From contig CAJTDS010000011.1 of the NCBI GenBank assembly GCA_910575165.1, forward strand, positions 25,355 through 89,354: a stretch of DNA of 64,000 nt. Direction: 5' to 3'. Origin of the DNA: Eggerthellaceae bacterium (GTDB lineage Bacteria; Actinomycetota; Coriobacteriia; Coriobacteriales; Eggerthellaceae). The notes under the pieces are model-generated. The model saw nothing but the letters and a program-made list of their open reading frames with translations, had not been told where the DNA came from and did not search any database. This document shows, piece by piece, positions 23,725 to 31,031 of the stretch; positions within the stretch are counted from its first letter, which is position 1; the number at the start of each line of letters is the position of its first letter. Made by a program: the position numbers and the translations under genes.

Positions 23725-24522
23725 ATGACGACGACGGAACTAAGCGGGATAGGCGTTCGGGGACAGGGCCGCCCGGCCCGGGTCGTCGTGGCCAGCTTCG
23801 CCAGCTGCTTCGGATGCCAGCTGCAGATCACCAACATAGAGCAGCACCTCATGGACGTACTGGGGCAGATCGACCTGGTGTACTGGCAGCTTACCGACAG
23901 CACCCCCATGCCCGAGGAGTTCGACATCGCGGTCATCGAGGGGGCCGTGACCACCGAGCAGGCCGAATCCCAGCTCAAGGAGCTGCGCTCGAAGGCCAAG
24001 GCGATCATCGCCATCGGCTCCTGCGCGGTGACCGGCGGCGTGCCCGGCATGGTTTCCCGCGACTTCTACGAACGCCCGAGCCAGGTCTACCCCAAGGTGC
24101 CCCACGCCTGCGGGAAGATGATCACACCGCGGCCCGTAAGCGCCATCGTGAACGTGGACTTCGAGACGCGCTGCTGTCCCATAGACCCCTACGACTTCGT
24201 GGTGATGCTGCAACGGGCCATCTACGGCTCGAACAAGCTGGCCACCACACGCACCCTGTGCAGCGACTGCAAGCGAAACGAGACCTCCTGCTTCTTCGAG
24301 GACGGGACGCTGTGCCTGGGGCTCGTCACGTCCGCCGGCTGCGGCGCGCGCTGCGTGAACCTGGGCCGGCCCTGCCTGGGCTGCGCCGGCCTCTCGCCCA
24401 GCGCCAACCTCGACTCCGCCCGACAGTGCTGCGAGCGCTACGGGGTGGACGCCCGGGCCTTCGACGAGCGGCTCCAGCTGTTCAACCAGACCAACCCCGC
24501 AGTAGAGGACTCCGACCGATAG
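23725..24522 (+). CDS. hydD: NiFe-hydrogenase small subunit (HydD-like)
   Basis: Electron-relay subunit (265 residues) that holds the proximal Fe-S cluster next to the NiFe site. It begins VVVASFASCFGCQLQI, with the CxxC of the small-subunit family (about residues 29-32), followed by IEGAVTTEQ and AIGSCAVTGGVPG. A second half rich in Cys (CSDCKRNETSC, CLGLVTSAGCGARC, GRPCLGCAG) fits a cluster relay. There is no Tat signal, so the complex is cytoplasmic, as expected for group 3. Confidence 0.9.
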   Translation: MTTTELSGIGVRGQGRPARVVVASFASCFGCQLQITNIEQHLMDVLGQIDLVYWQLTDSTPMPEEFDIAVIEGAVTTEQAESQLKELRSKAKAIIAIGSCAVTGGVPGMVSRDFYERPSQVYPKVPHACGKMITPRPVSAIVNVDFETRCCPIDPYDFVVMLQRAIYGSNKLATTRTLCSDCKRNETSCFFEDGTLCLGLVTSAGCGARCVNLGRPCLGCAGLSPSANLDSARQCCERYGVDARAFDERLQLFNQTNPAVEDSDR

Positions 24523-24531
24523 GACCGCCCC

Positions 24532-25824
24532 ATGGCTAGAACCTCCCTCACCGTCGAGCATATAGCGCGCATCGAAGGGCACGGCAACGTGTCGCTGTCC
24601 ATCGAGGACGGAGCCGTCAAGTCGGTCGAGATGAACATCGTGGAACCGGCCAGGCTCTTCGAATCCATGGCCCGGGGCCGCGTCTTCGACGACGTTCCCG
24701 CCATCGCCTCGCGCATCTGCGGCATATGCTCGTCAAGCCATGTGGTCACCGACATCCTGGCCATCGAGAGCGCCCTGGGCGTCACCGTGACCGACCGCAC
24801 CCATGCCCTGCGCGAGCTTCTTGTGTACGGCTCCTACCTGCAGAACCACGCAACGCACCTGTTCGTCTTCGCCGCGCCGGACTACGTGGGCGAGCCGAGC
24901 ATCTTCCCGCTGTCCCAGACCGACCCCGACCTGTTCCAGGGGGCGCTCGGCATCAAGGCGCTGGGCAACGAGCTGTGCTGCGCCGTGGGCGGGCGCAGCG
25001 TGCATCCCATCACCGCCGTCGTGGGCGGCTTCACGGCGGAGCCTAAGGCCCGGCGCTTCAGCGAGCTGGCGGACAAGCTGGAGCAATCCCTGGCCTTCGC
25101 CTGCAAGACCGTGGACCTGTTCCGCACCTTCCCGGTTCCAAGCCTTGCCACCGACGGCGAGATGCTGGCCCAGTTCCAGCCGGGAGCCTATCCGGTGTGC
25201 ACGTCGCCTGTCATGGAGCTTGTCCGCGACGGCGTGCGCTTCGACGCCTCCTGCTACCAGGATTACCTCGAAGAGTACTCCCAGCCCCATAGCGCCGCCT
25301 TGTTCGCCCGGGTGCGCGCCACCGGCCTGCCCTTCATGACCGGCGCCTTGGCCCGCATCAACGCCTCGTGGGACAACCTGACCCAGACCGCCCGCGTGGC
25401 CGCTGCGAAGGCGGGGCTGCGCCCGCCCGAGCACAACCCCTTCATGAACAACGTCGCCCAGGCCGTGGAGCTGGTGGACGCGCTGGAGCGCTGCGCGGCG
25501 CTGTGCCGGTGCCTGGCCTCAGCGGATGGTTTCGAGGGCTCGAGCGCACCGGTTCCCTACAAGGTGCACGCAGGCCACGGGGTGGGCTACACCGAAGCGC
25601 CCCGAGGGGCCCTTATCCACGATCTGACCTTGGACGACCAAGGGCGCGTCACGAGCGCCTCCATCACCACGCCCACGGGCATGAACCTTGCCAACCTGGA
25701 GGCCGACATCGAGCTGCTCGCCCGTCAGCTGCTTGCGGCGGGCGCCGACGAGGACGACCTGCGGCTGCAGGTCGAGAAGCTCATCCGCGCTTACGACCCC
25801 TGCCTCTCCTGCAGCGTCCACTAG
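24532..25824 (+). CDS. hydA: NiFe-hydrogenase large subunit (HydA-like), no C-terminal extension
   Basis: Catalytic subunit of 430 residues. The NiFe ligands are in SRICGICSSSH (about residues 60-69) and in DPCLSC (about 422-427). The protein stops directly after DPCLSCSVH, so the peptide normally removed by a maturation endopeptidase after that His/Arg is not encoded. The [NiFe] site would therefore have to be assembled without the proteolytic closing step. Four-subunit, cytoplasmic, NAD(P)-linked group 3b is the best class from gene order. No hyp maturation genes are in the window. Confidence 0.92.
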   Translation: MARTSLTVEHIARIEGHGNVSLSIEDGAVKSVEMNIVEPARLFESMARGRVFDDVPAIASRICGICSSSHVVTDILAIESALGVTVTDRTHALRELLVYGSYLQNHATHLFVFAAPDYVGEPSIFPLSQTDPDLFQGALGIKALGNELCCAVGGRSVHPITAVVGGFTAEPKARRFSELADKLEQSLAFACKTVDLFRTFPVPSLATDGEMLAQFQPGAYPVCTSPVMELVRDGVRFDASCYQDYLEEYSQPHSAALFARVRATGLPFMTGALARINASWDNLTQTARVAAAKAGLRPPEHNPFMNNVAQAVELVDALERCAALCRCLASADGFEGSSAPVPYKVHAGHGVGYTEAPRGALIHDLTLDDQGRVTSASITTPTGMNLANLEADIELLARQLLAAGADEDDLRLQVEKLIRAYDPCLSCSVH

Positions 25825-25838
25825 GCCCGAAGCCGCCC

Positions 25839-27143
25839 ATGGAAGCCTGCGGCGACACTTCCCGGGAATGGGCCCTCCCGCCTTGGGAGGGCAAGGCCAT
25901 CGTGCTGCTGGATTTGGACGCGTTCTTCGCATCGGTCGAGCAGCTGGACCACCCGGGTTGGCGCGGCAAGCCCGTCATCGTGGGCGGCCGCCCCGAGGAC
26001 CGCGGCGTGGTGTCGACGGCCTCCTACGAAGCCCGCGCCTTCGGCGTCCATAGCGCCATGGCCTCCTCGGTGGCCGCCTCCCTGTGCCCGCAGGCCATCT
26101 GGACCCAGGGGCGCCACCGGCGCTACAAGGAGGTATCGCGCCAGGTCATGGCAATCCTCTACGACGAGACGCCGCTCATCCAGCAAGTGAGCATCGACGA
26201 GGCCTTCGCCGACGTGAGCCCCACCAAGACCAACCGCGAGCATCCGGTGCTCGTGGCGCAGCGCATCCAGCGCCGGGTGGAGGAGCTGGGCGTCACCTGC
26301 TCCATCGGCATCGGCACCTCGAAGGCCGTGGCCAAGATCGCCTCGGAAACCCGAAAGCCCCGGGGGCTCACCGCGGTGTACCCGGGAACCGAGGCGTCCT
26401 TCCTGGCACCGCTGCCCGTGAAGGCGCTCTCGGGCATTGGGACGGCTTCTGAGCGGGCGCTTGCCAGCCGAGGCATTCGCACCCTGGGAGACCTCGCCAA
26501 CGCCAGCGACAGCCTCTTGCAGCGCCTTCTCGGCAAGAACGGAGCCGTGATGAAGCGGCGGGCCATGGGGTTGGGCGACAGCGCCGTAGAGGAGCGCGAG
26601 CCGGTAAAGTCCATCTCAAACGAGCTGTCCTTCGCCGAGGACCTGACCGGTCGCGGCGACCTGGAAGCCGCCGTGTCCACCATGGCCGCCAAGGTCGGCA
26701 GGAGGGCGCGCACCGCCGGGCTGAAGGGCATCACGCTGACACTGCGCCTGCGCTTCGGCGACAGGACGGTTCGCAGCGTGCAGCGAAAGCTCCCAGAGCC
26801 CAGCGACGACGACCTGTCGTGGAAGGGCATGCTCGGCGAGATGCTCGACGAACTGTGGGCCGAGGGGGTAAACGTGCGCCTCGTCGGCGTGGGGCTATCC
26901 GATTTTCGGGAGCCGGCACCCGCCCAGGCGACGCTGTTCGGCGGCCTGGATGACGACCAGGAGGCCCGCAGGGGCCAAAGCCGCCGCGAGCTGCTGGCGG
27001 CAACGGACTCGGTCCGCGCGCGCTTCGGAGACGCGGCCGTGCGCTTCGGCAGCGAGATCCGCACCTTGGAAGGGGAGCACTGCCATCGCCCGTCCGGCGA
27101 CGACGCGGAAAGCCCGGGGCGCACCGGCGTGCGGAAGCCCTAG
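25839..27143 (+). CDS. dinB: DNA polymerase IV (DinB, Y-family)
   Basis: Translesion polymerase of 434 residues with an intact active site: LLDLDAFFASVEQLD (first metal Asp) and VSIDEAFADVS (Asp-Glu pair). The helix-hairpin-helix motifs are read in LSGIGTASERALASRGI. It starts 14 nt after hydA and so appears to ride on the hydrogenase operon, an unexpected partner. No LexA-like box was found at its start. It ends convergently with elp3, sharing bases at the stop codons. Compare the catalytically stripped Y-family gene at 805. Confidence 0.95.
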   Translation: MEACGDTSREWALPPWEGKAIVLLDLDAFFASVEQLDHPGWRGKPVIVGGRPEDRGVVSTASYEARAFGVHSAMASSVAASLCPQAIWTQGRHRRYKEVSRQVMAILYDETPLIQQVSIDEAFADVSPTKTNREHPVLVAQRIQRRVEELGVTCSIGIGTSKAVAKIASETRKPRGLTAVYPGTEASFLAPLPVKALSGIGTASERALASRGIRTLGDLANASDSLLQRLLGKNGAVMKRRAMGLGDSAVEEREPVKSISNELSFAEDLTGRGDLEAAVSTMAAKVGRRARTAGLKGITLTLRLRFGDRTVRSVQRKLPEPSDDDLSWKGMLGEMLDELWAEGVNVRLVGVGLSDFREPAPAQATLFGGLDDDQEARRGQSRRELLAATDSVRARFGDAAVRFGSEIRTLEGEHCHRPSGDDAESPGRTGVRKP

Positions 27144-28969
27144 GGTTCGAGAGGGCGAACCTGGTACAGCCCCGCATCGGCGAAGCCGAGGGAGCGGTAG
27201 TAGGAACGCGTGCCCACGGCGCTTATCACGGCGATGCTGCCGTAGCCTTCCGAAGCCGCCAAGCCGCACGCGGCATCCACCAAGGCGGCTCCCAAACCGC
27301 GATGCTGGGCGCTCGTTCCCGCGCCGTGCAAGGGGGTGGAGCGGCCGTAGACGTGCAGCTCTCGGATCATCGCCTGGCACGGACGCGCCGGAATCGGCGG
27401 CCCGCAGGCGCCGGCGACCTTAGGCCAGGGAAGGGAGAGCCGCAGGAAGCCCGCGATGCGCCCGCACGCATCCACCCATTGCAGGAAATGCTCGCGGGAG
27501 ACCGTCGTATCGTAGGCGACGTCGTCCAGCCGAAGCGTCTCCCAGTCGACGTCGCCCGAGGCCACCTCGCGCATGCGGACCTCCTCGATCTTCGCCCCTC
27601 GCGCCTGCGCCTTCTCGACCGCGCGCCGCTCCACCGCCTGCCTCAGGTTCGTCTTGCGGCTGCCCGCTTCTATGTCGTGGGCGGATATATCGCGGATCAT
27701 GCGGGAAATGCGCAGGTAGGGCGGAGCAGCCAGCACCTCCTCGGAGAGCAGGTCCACGAGCGTGTCGTCGTCGTAGGGCTGCCAACGGCCGTCCTCGTAC
27801 CAGTCGGTCAGGCGGGCGCTCCTCACCAGCACGCAGGGGTAGAGCTTGACCTCGTCGGGCCGGTAGCGGCCGGAATCCACCAGCCCCCTGAAGTCGTCCA
27901 TGTCCCCCGCAGGGTCGGAAAGCGGCAGGTTCGCCATGAGGTGCACGTGTATCTTGAATCCGAACAGCCGCAGCAGCTCGAAGCTGCGCTCGACGCTACC
28001 GTCGTCGAGCGACCGTCCGCAGCCGGCGCGAATCTGCGGCCGAAGCGTCTGCACGCCCATCTGAACCTTCGTGCACCCCAGCCTGCGCATCTCTGCCAGG
28101 CTCTCCGGCGTCACTGCATCGGGCCTTGTCTCCATCACCAAGCCGACGCATCGACAGGCAGCCTCTTCGTTAGCCGAGAAAAGCGAGCGAATACTCGATT
28201 CAACCACTAACCTAGTCGCTGCTTGTTTATATACCATCGCTTCGTTATCGCAGATAGAGAGTGCACTGTTATATGAGAGCAGTTTACGATTCACGCTGTC
28301 TTGCGTGCTATCTCGTATATACTTGCTTTCGCTAGTTTTATAGTATGAATCAAGTGACTCGTAGATTTCCCAGCGGATGCGCTCCCGCTCTGCGGCCACC
28401 TCGGTTCCGAAATCGTTGAGCGCCTGGAACAAGCTACTGACGAACCACTCGCGATACGGTTTCGGATAATCGGTCCACGATCCGCCCAAAACGATGAGCT
28501 CGACCTTGTCGGTGGGGTGCCCCATGTCGTCGAGCACCTGCAGGCGGCGGAGCACTTGCAGGTAGGGATCGAAGCGGCAGCGCAGCGCCCGCTGGCAGGC
28601 CGGCTCGTCGGACAGGTAGCTTTTGGGCATAGCGATGTCGGAGGGACAGTACAGGCAGTCGCCGGCGCAGGGCCAGGGCTTCGTGAGCACGGTGACGGTA
28701 GTGACCCCCGAAGCGGTGCGCCGAGGCTTCGCCTGCAGCAGGGCGCAAAGGGCTCGGTCCTCGTCCTCGCTCGGCGCCCACGCCTCCCATCGCGGACTGC
28801 GCTGGCGTTTCTGCGCCAGGTAGTAGGGCATGAGCCGCCGCTTGGCAACCGAGCGCGAGCCGTCGCGCATCTCGCGGTTGCGGGTGCGCACCACCCGGTC
28901 CAGGAAAGCGCCGTCGACCGGCTCCCCGGCGCGCATCGCATCCAGCAACATATGTATAGCCTTGTCCAT
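27140..28969 (-). CDS. elp3: Elp3-family radical SAM / GNAT tRNA wobble-uridine modifying enzyme
   Basis: Elp3 uses acetyl-CoA and radical SAM chemistry to place a carboxymethyl group on C5 of U34 in tRNA. The 609-residue protein has the radical-SAM cysteines in PCAGDCLYCP (C101, C105, C108), AMPKSYLSDEP, VELIVLGGSWTDYP, CRCVGLVMETRPD, TKVQMGVQT, and a C-terminal GNAT domain with ELHVYG, QHRGLG and AVISAVGTRSYYRSLGF. ATG 28969 is preferred: a TATAAT on this strand (plus 28977-28982) makes longer starts to 29032 unlikely and implies a nearly leaderless mRNA. Residues about 200-268 come from an AT-rich island. The divergent neighbour is a Trm9-like methyltransferase. Confidence 0.9.
   Translation of the reverse strand: MDKAIHMLLDAMRAGEPVDGAFLDRVVRTRNREMRDGSRSVAKRRLMPYYLAQKRQRSPRWEAWAPSEDEDRALCALLQAKPRRTASGVTTVTVLTKPWPCAGDCLYCPSDIAMPKSYLSDEPACQRALRCRFDPYLQVLRRLQVLDDMGHPTDKVELIVLGGSWTDYPKPYREWFVSSLFQALNDFGTEVAAERERIRWEIYESLDSYYKTSESKYIRDSTQDSVNRKLLSYNSALSICDNEAMVYKQAATRLVVESSIRSLFSANEEAACRCVGLVMETRPDAVTPESLAEMRRLGCTKVQMGVQTLRPQIRAGCGRSLDDGSVERSFELLRLFGFKIHVHLMANLPLSDPAGDMDDFRGLVDSGRYRPDEVKLYPCVLVRSARLTDWYEDGRWQPYDDDTLVDLLSEEVLAAPPYLRISRMIRDISAHDIEAGSRKTNLRQAVERRAVEKAQARGAKIEEVRMREVASGDVDWETLRLDDVAYDTTVSREHFLQWVDACGRIAGFLRLSLPWPKVAGACGPPIPARPCQAMIRELHVYGRSTPLHGAGTSAQHRGLGAALVDAACGLAASEGYGSIAVISAVGTRSYYRSLGFADAGLYQVRPLEP
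28165..28370. other. AT-rich island inside elp3
   Basis: Hand count over 28201-28380 gives about 43% G+C, against 62% in the next 60 nt and similar or higher values elsewhere. The reading frame is kept. The encoded stretch (residues about 200-268) is rich in Ser, Tyr, Asn and Lys and ends just before the conserved CRCVGLVMETRPD. No repeats, promoter array or second ORF were found to explain it. Confidence 0.7.
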
Positions 28970-28976
28970 AAGCGCT

Positions 28977-28982
28977 ATTATA
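28977..28982 (-). promoter_or_regulatory. -10 element (TATAAT) for elp3
   Basis: A perfect TATAAT on the minus strand lies 7 nt upstream of ATG 28969, which would put the transcript start at or beside the start codon. No TTGACA-like -35 was seen at 16-18 bp. Confidence 0.5.
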
Positions 28983-29016
28983 CGAGACCGCCGACCGACG
29001 AGAGAGGAAGTGGGCT

Positions 29017-29805
29017 GTGGACGAGCGGACAAGGCGCATACTCGACGACCGGACGAGGGCGTTCTACCTCGCCTGCGCCGATTCGTTCTCCGAGACGCGC
29101 CAGGCCCCGTGGCCTGGATGGGAACCCGTGGCGCGGCGCCTTGCCGAGGCGACCCAAGACGGCAATCCCGTGCGGCTGCTGGACGTGGGCTGCGGGAATC
29201 TGCGCTTCGAGCGCTTCCTGCTCGACCGTGGCGTCGGCTTTCGGGCCCTTGCCCTCGACCGCTGCGAAGCGCTGGCCGTCGCAGGGCTGGCAGCCGACCC
29301 GAGGCTTTCCAGCTGCTGCCGCATCGGACCCTTCGACGCGCTTCGCGACGCCGATGTCCCGGGGGGTCGGCAGGCCTTCTCGGCGGCCGTGGCGTTCGCC
29401 CTGCTGCACCATATCCCCGGCCACGATGAGCGCATGGCGCTTCTTAAGTCCATGGCCTGCAGGCTGCAGGAGGGAGGGCTGCTGGCCCTTTCGCTGTGGG
29501 ACCTCGACTCGGATGCGCGTCTGTCGCGCAAGGCCCGCCGCGACACGGACAGGGCCTGCCGGGCCCTGGGGCTGGGCCCTCTCGACGAAGGGGACTTCGT
29601 GCTGGGCTGGCAGCACCGCGACGACGCCTTCCGCTACTGCCACAGCTTCTCCGGGGAGGAGGCCGATCGCATCGTCGGGCAGCTGAGCGGCGAGCTTCGC
29701 CTGGTCGAGCGCTACCGCAGCGACGGACCTTCGGGATGCGCCAACCGCTACCTGCTTTTCAACAAACGGGCATTGTCGTCGCCCAGCACCGAACAACCGC
29801 TATAA
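29017..29805 (+). CDS. Trm9-like SAM-dependent tRNA methyltransferase
   Basis: Class I methyltransferase of 262 residues. The N-terminal block FYLACADSFSETRQAPWPGW (16-35) closely follows the Trm9/ABH8 signature (VYNEIAPHFSQTRYKPWP in yeast). SAM motif I is LLDVGCGN (54-61), then LLHHIPGHDERMALLKSMACRLQEGG and a C-terminal FRYCHSFSGEEAD segment like the Trm9 end. Trm9 methylates the carboxymethyl-U34 made by Elp3 to mcm5U34. Being 47 bp from, and divergent to, elp3 makes the same role here a specific inference. GTG 29017 has AGAGGAAG upstream. A generic methyltransferase is the alternative. Confidence 0.72.
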   Translation: MDERTRRILDDRTRAFYLACADSFSETRQAPWPGWEPVARRLAEATQDGNPVRLLDVGCGNLRFERFLLDRGVGFRALALDRCEALAVAGLAADPRLSSCCRIGPFDALRDADVPGGRQAFSAAVAFALLHHIPGHDERMALLKSMACRLQEGGLLALSLWDLDSDARLSRKARRDTDRACRALGLGPLDEGDFVLGWQHRDDAFRYCHSFSGEEADRIVGQLSGELRLVERYRSDGPSGCANRYLLFNKRALSSPSTEQPL

Positions 29806-29858
29806 TGACATAGTTTGCGCAGAGCAGGGCTTGCCTGCAAACGTTGCTCCGCGCAAAC
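29801..29858 (+). promoter_or_regulatory. Promoter -10 and long leader hairpin upstream of the DegV-family gene
   Basis: TATAAT (29801-29806) overlaps the end of the methyltransferase gene. Starting 7 nt later, GTTTGCGCAGAGCA (29813-29826) pairs with TGCTCCGCGCAAAC (29845-29858), a 14-bp stem with a single G-U-type position and an 18-nt loop. No U-run follows, so it is not a standard terminator; it would form a stable structured 5' leader. Confidence 0.5.
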
Positions 29859-29900
29859 CGCATTGTCCCGCACCACCTTCGAGAAAGGCTTCACGCCGCC

Positions 29901-30788
29901 ATGGCCGCTAACTACAAGATCATCACCGATTCCTGCTCGAACCTCCTGGAAGACACCATCGAACAGCACGGCTTGGAGGTCCTTCCGCTCACCTTCATGG
30001 TGGATGGCGAGGACGACGTGTACCAGAGCTACCTGAAAGGCCACACGACCGACCTCAAGCAGTTCTTCTCGATGATGCGAGAGGGGAAGGTGTTCAAGAC
30101 CTCGCTGCCCACGCTCTCCCAGACCCGCGAGCTGATGGAGGGCATCCTCGACGGCGGTCAGGACATCCTCTACATCGGCTTCTCCAGCGGTCTGTCCGGC
30201 ACCTACGAGGCAACGAGCCTGCTCATGAACGAGCTGGCCGAAGCCTACCCGGACCGCAAGCTCTACGCCGTGGACACCTTGGCCGCCTCGGGCGGGGAGG
30301 GCCTGCTGGTTCACTACGCCGCCCAGATGGCCGAGCAAGGGGCCACCATCGAGGAGGTTCGCGACTGGGTGGAGGAGCACAAGCTGAACCTGGCCCACTG
30401 GTTCACCGTGGACGACCTCATGTTCCTGTTCCGCGGCGGGCGCGTCTCGCGGACGAGCGCCTGGGCCGGCACACTTCTGAACATCAAGCCCATCCTGCAT
30501 GTGGACGACGAGGGGCACCTTATCCCCATGGAGAAGCTGCGCGGCCGCAAGAAGGCCATCAAGGGGCTGCTCGACCACATGGAGCGAACGGCCACGAAGC
30601 CCGTGTCGGAGCAGACCGTCTTCATCACCCACGGCGACTGCATCGAGGACGCCGAATCGCTCGCAGACATGATCCGCGAGCGATTCGGGGTGAAGGACAT
30701 CGTCATCAACTACATCGACCCGGTCATCGGCGCTCATTCGGGCCCCGGCACCCTAGCCCTGTTCTTCCTGGCCGACTCGCGCAACTAA
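29901..30788 (+). CDS. DegV-family fatty-acid-binding protein
   Basis: DegV/FakB proteins bind a fatty acid and present it to the kinase FakA for phosphorylation. The 295-residue protein starts YKIITDSCSNL (the family's (I/V)xTDSxxDL motif), has SFSMMREGKVFKTSLPT and YIGFSSGLSGTYEAT, LAHWFTVDDLMFLFRGGRVS, and ends with IDPVIGAHSGPGTLALFF, all typical. Ligand and partner are not in the window. It is preceded by a structured leader and followed by a terminator, so it is a single-gene unit. Confidence 0.92.
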   Translation: MAANYKIITDSCSNLLEDTIEQHGLEVLPLTFMVDGEDDVYQSYLKGHTTDLKQFFSMMREGKVFKTSLPTLSQTRELMEGILDGGQDILYIGFSSGLSGTYEATSLLMNELAEAYPDRKLYAVDTLAASGGEGLLVHYAAQMAEQGATIEEVRDWVEEHKLNLAHWFTVDDLMFLFRGGRVSRTSAWAGTLLNIKPILHVDDEGHLIPMEKLRGRKKAIKGLLDHMERTATKPVSEQTVFITHGDCIEDAESLADMIRERFGVKDIVINYIDPVIGAHSGPGTLALFFLADSRN

Positions 30789-30803
30789 CCCGCGACTTGC
30801 CCG

Positions 30804-30830
30804 ACGCCCGCCTTTTTGGCGGGCGTTTTT
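30804..30830 (+). terminator. Terminator after the DegV-family gene
   Basis: CGCCCGCC (30805-30812) and GGCGGGCG (30818-30825) form a perfect stem with a TTTTT loop, followed by TTTTT (30826-30830). Confidence 0.93.
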
Positions 30831-30896
30831 CGCGCTCGGGGGCCGTCCGTTTGCGTCTTTGCGAGACCCTGCGTCGGAACTCTGCGGGAATCCGGG

Positions 30897-30924
30897 TTCA
30901 CAAACCGGGCGAATCCACTACAAT
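30897..30924 (+). promoter_or_regulatory. Candidate promoter of hppA
   Basis: TTCACA (30897-30902) and TACAAT (30919-30924) have 16-bp spacing. This implies a leader of about 100 nt before the pyrophosphatase gene. Confidence 0.45.
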
Positions 30925-31031
30925 TGGGCGACTGCGGTTTTCGCGCCACGATGCCCGGCCCGAAGCCCGCAGAGCCCGCGGCCGGCAGCACAAGGCGCCG
31001 CCGCTTCAGGTTTTAGGGAATGGAGGAATAC

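Noticed and set aside
28165..28370. Insertion sequence or small foreign gene within elp3
   Set aside because: The frame is continuous, there are no terminal repeats or target duplication, and conserved Elp3 motifs continue on both sides.
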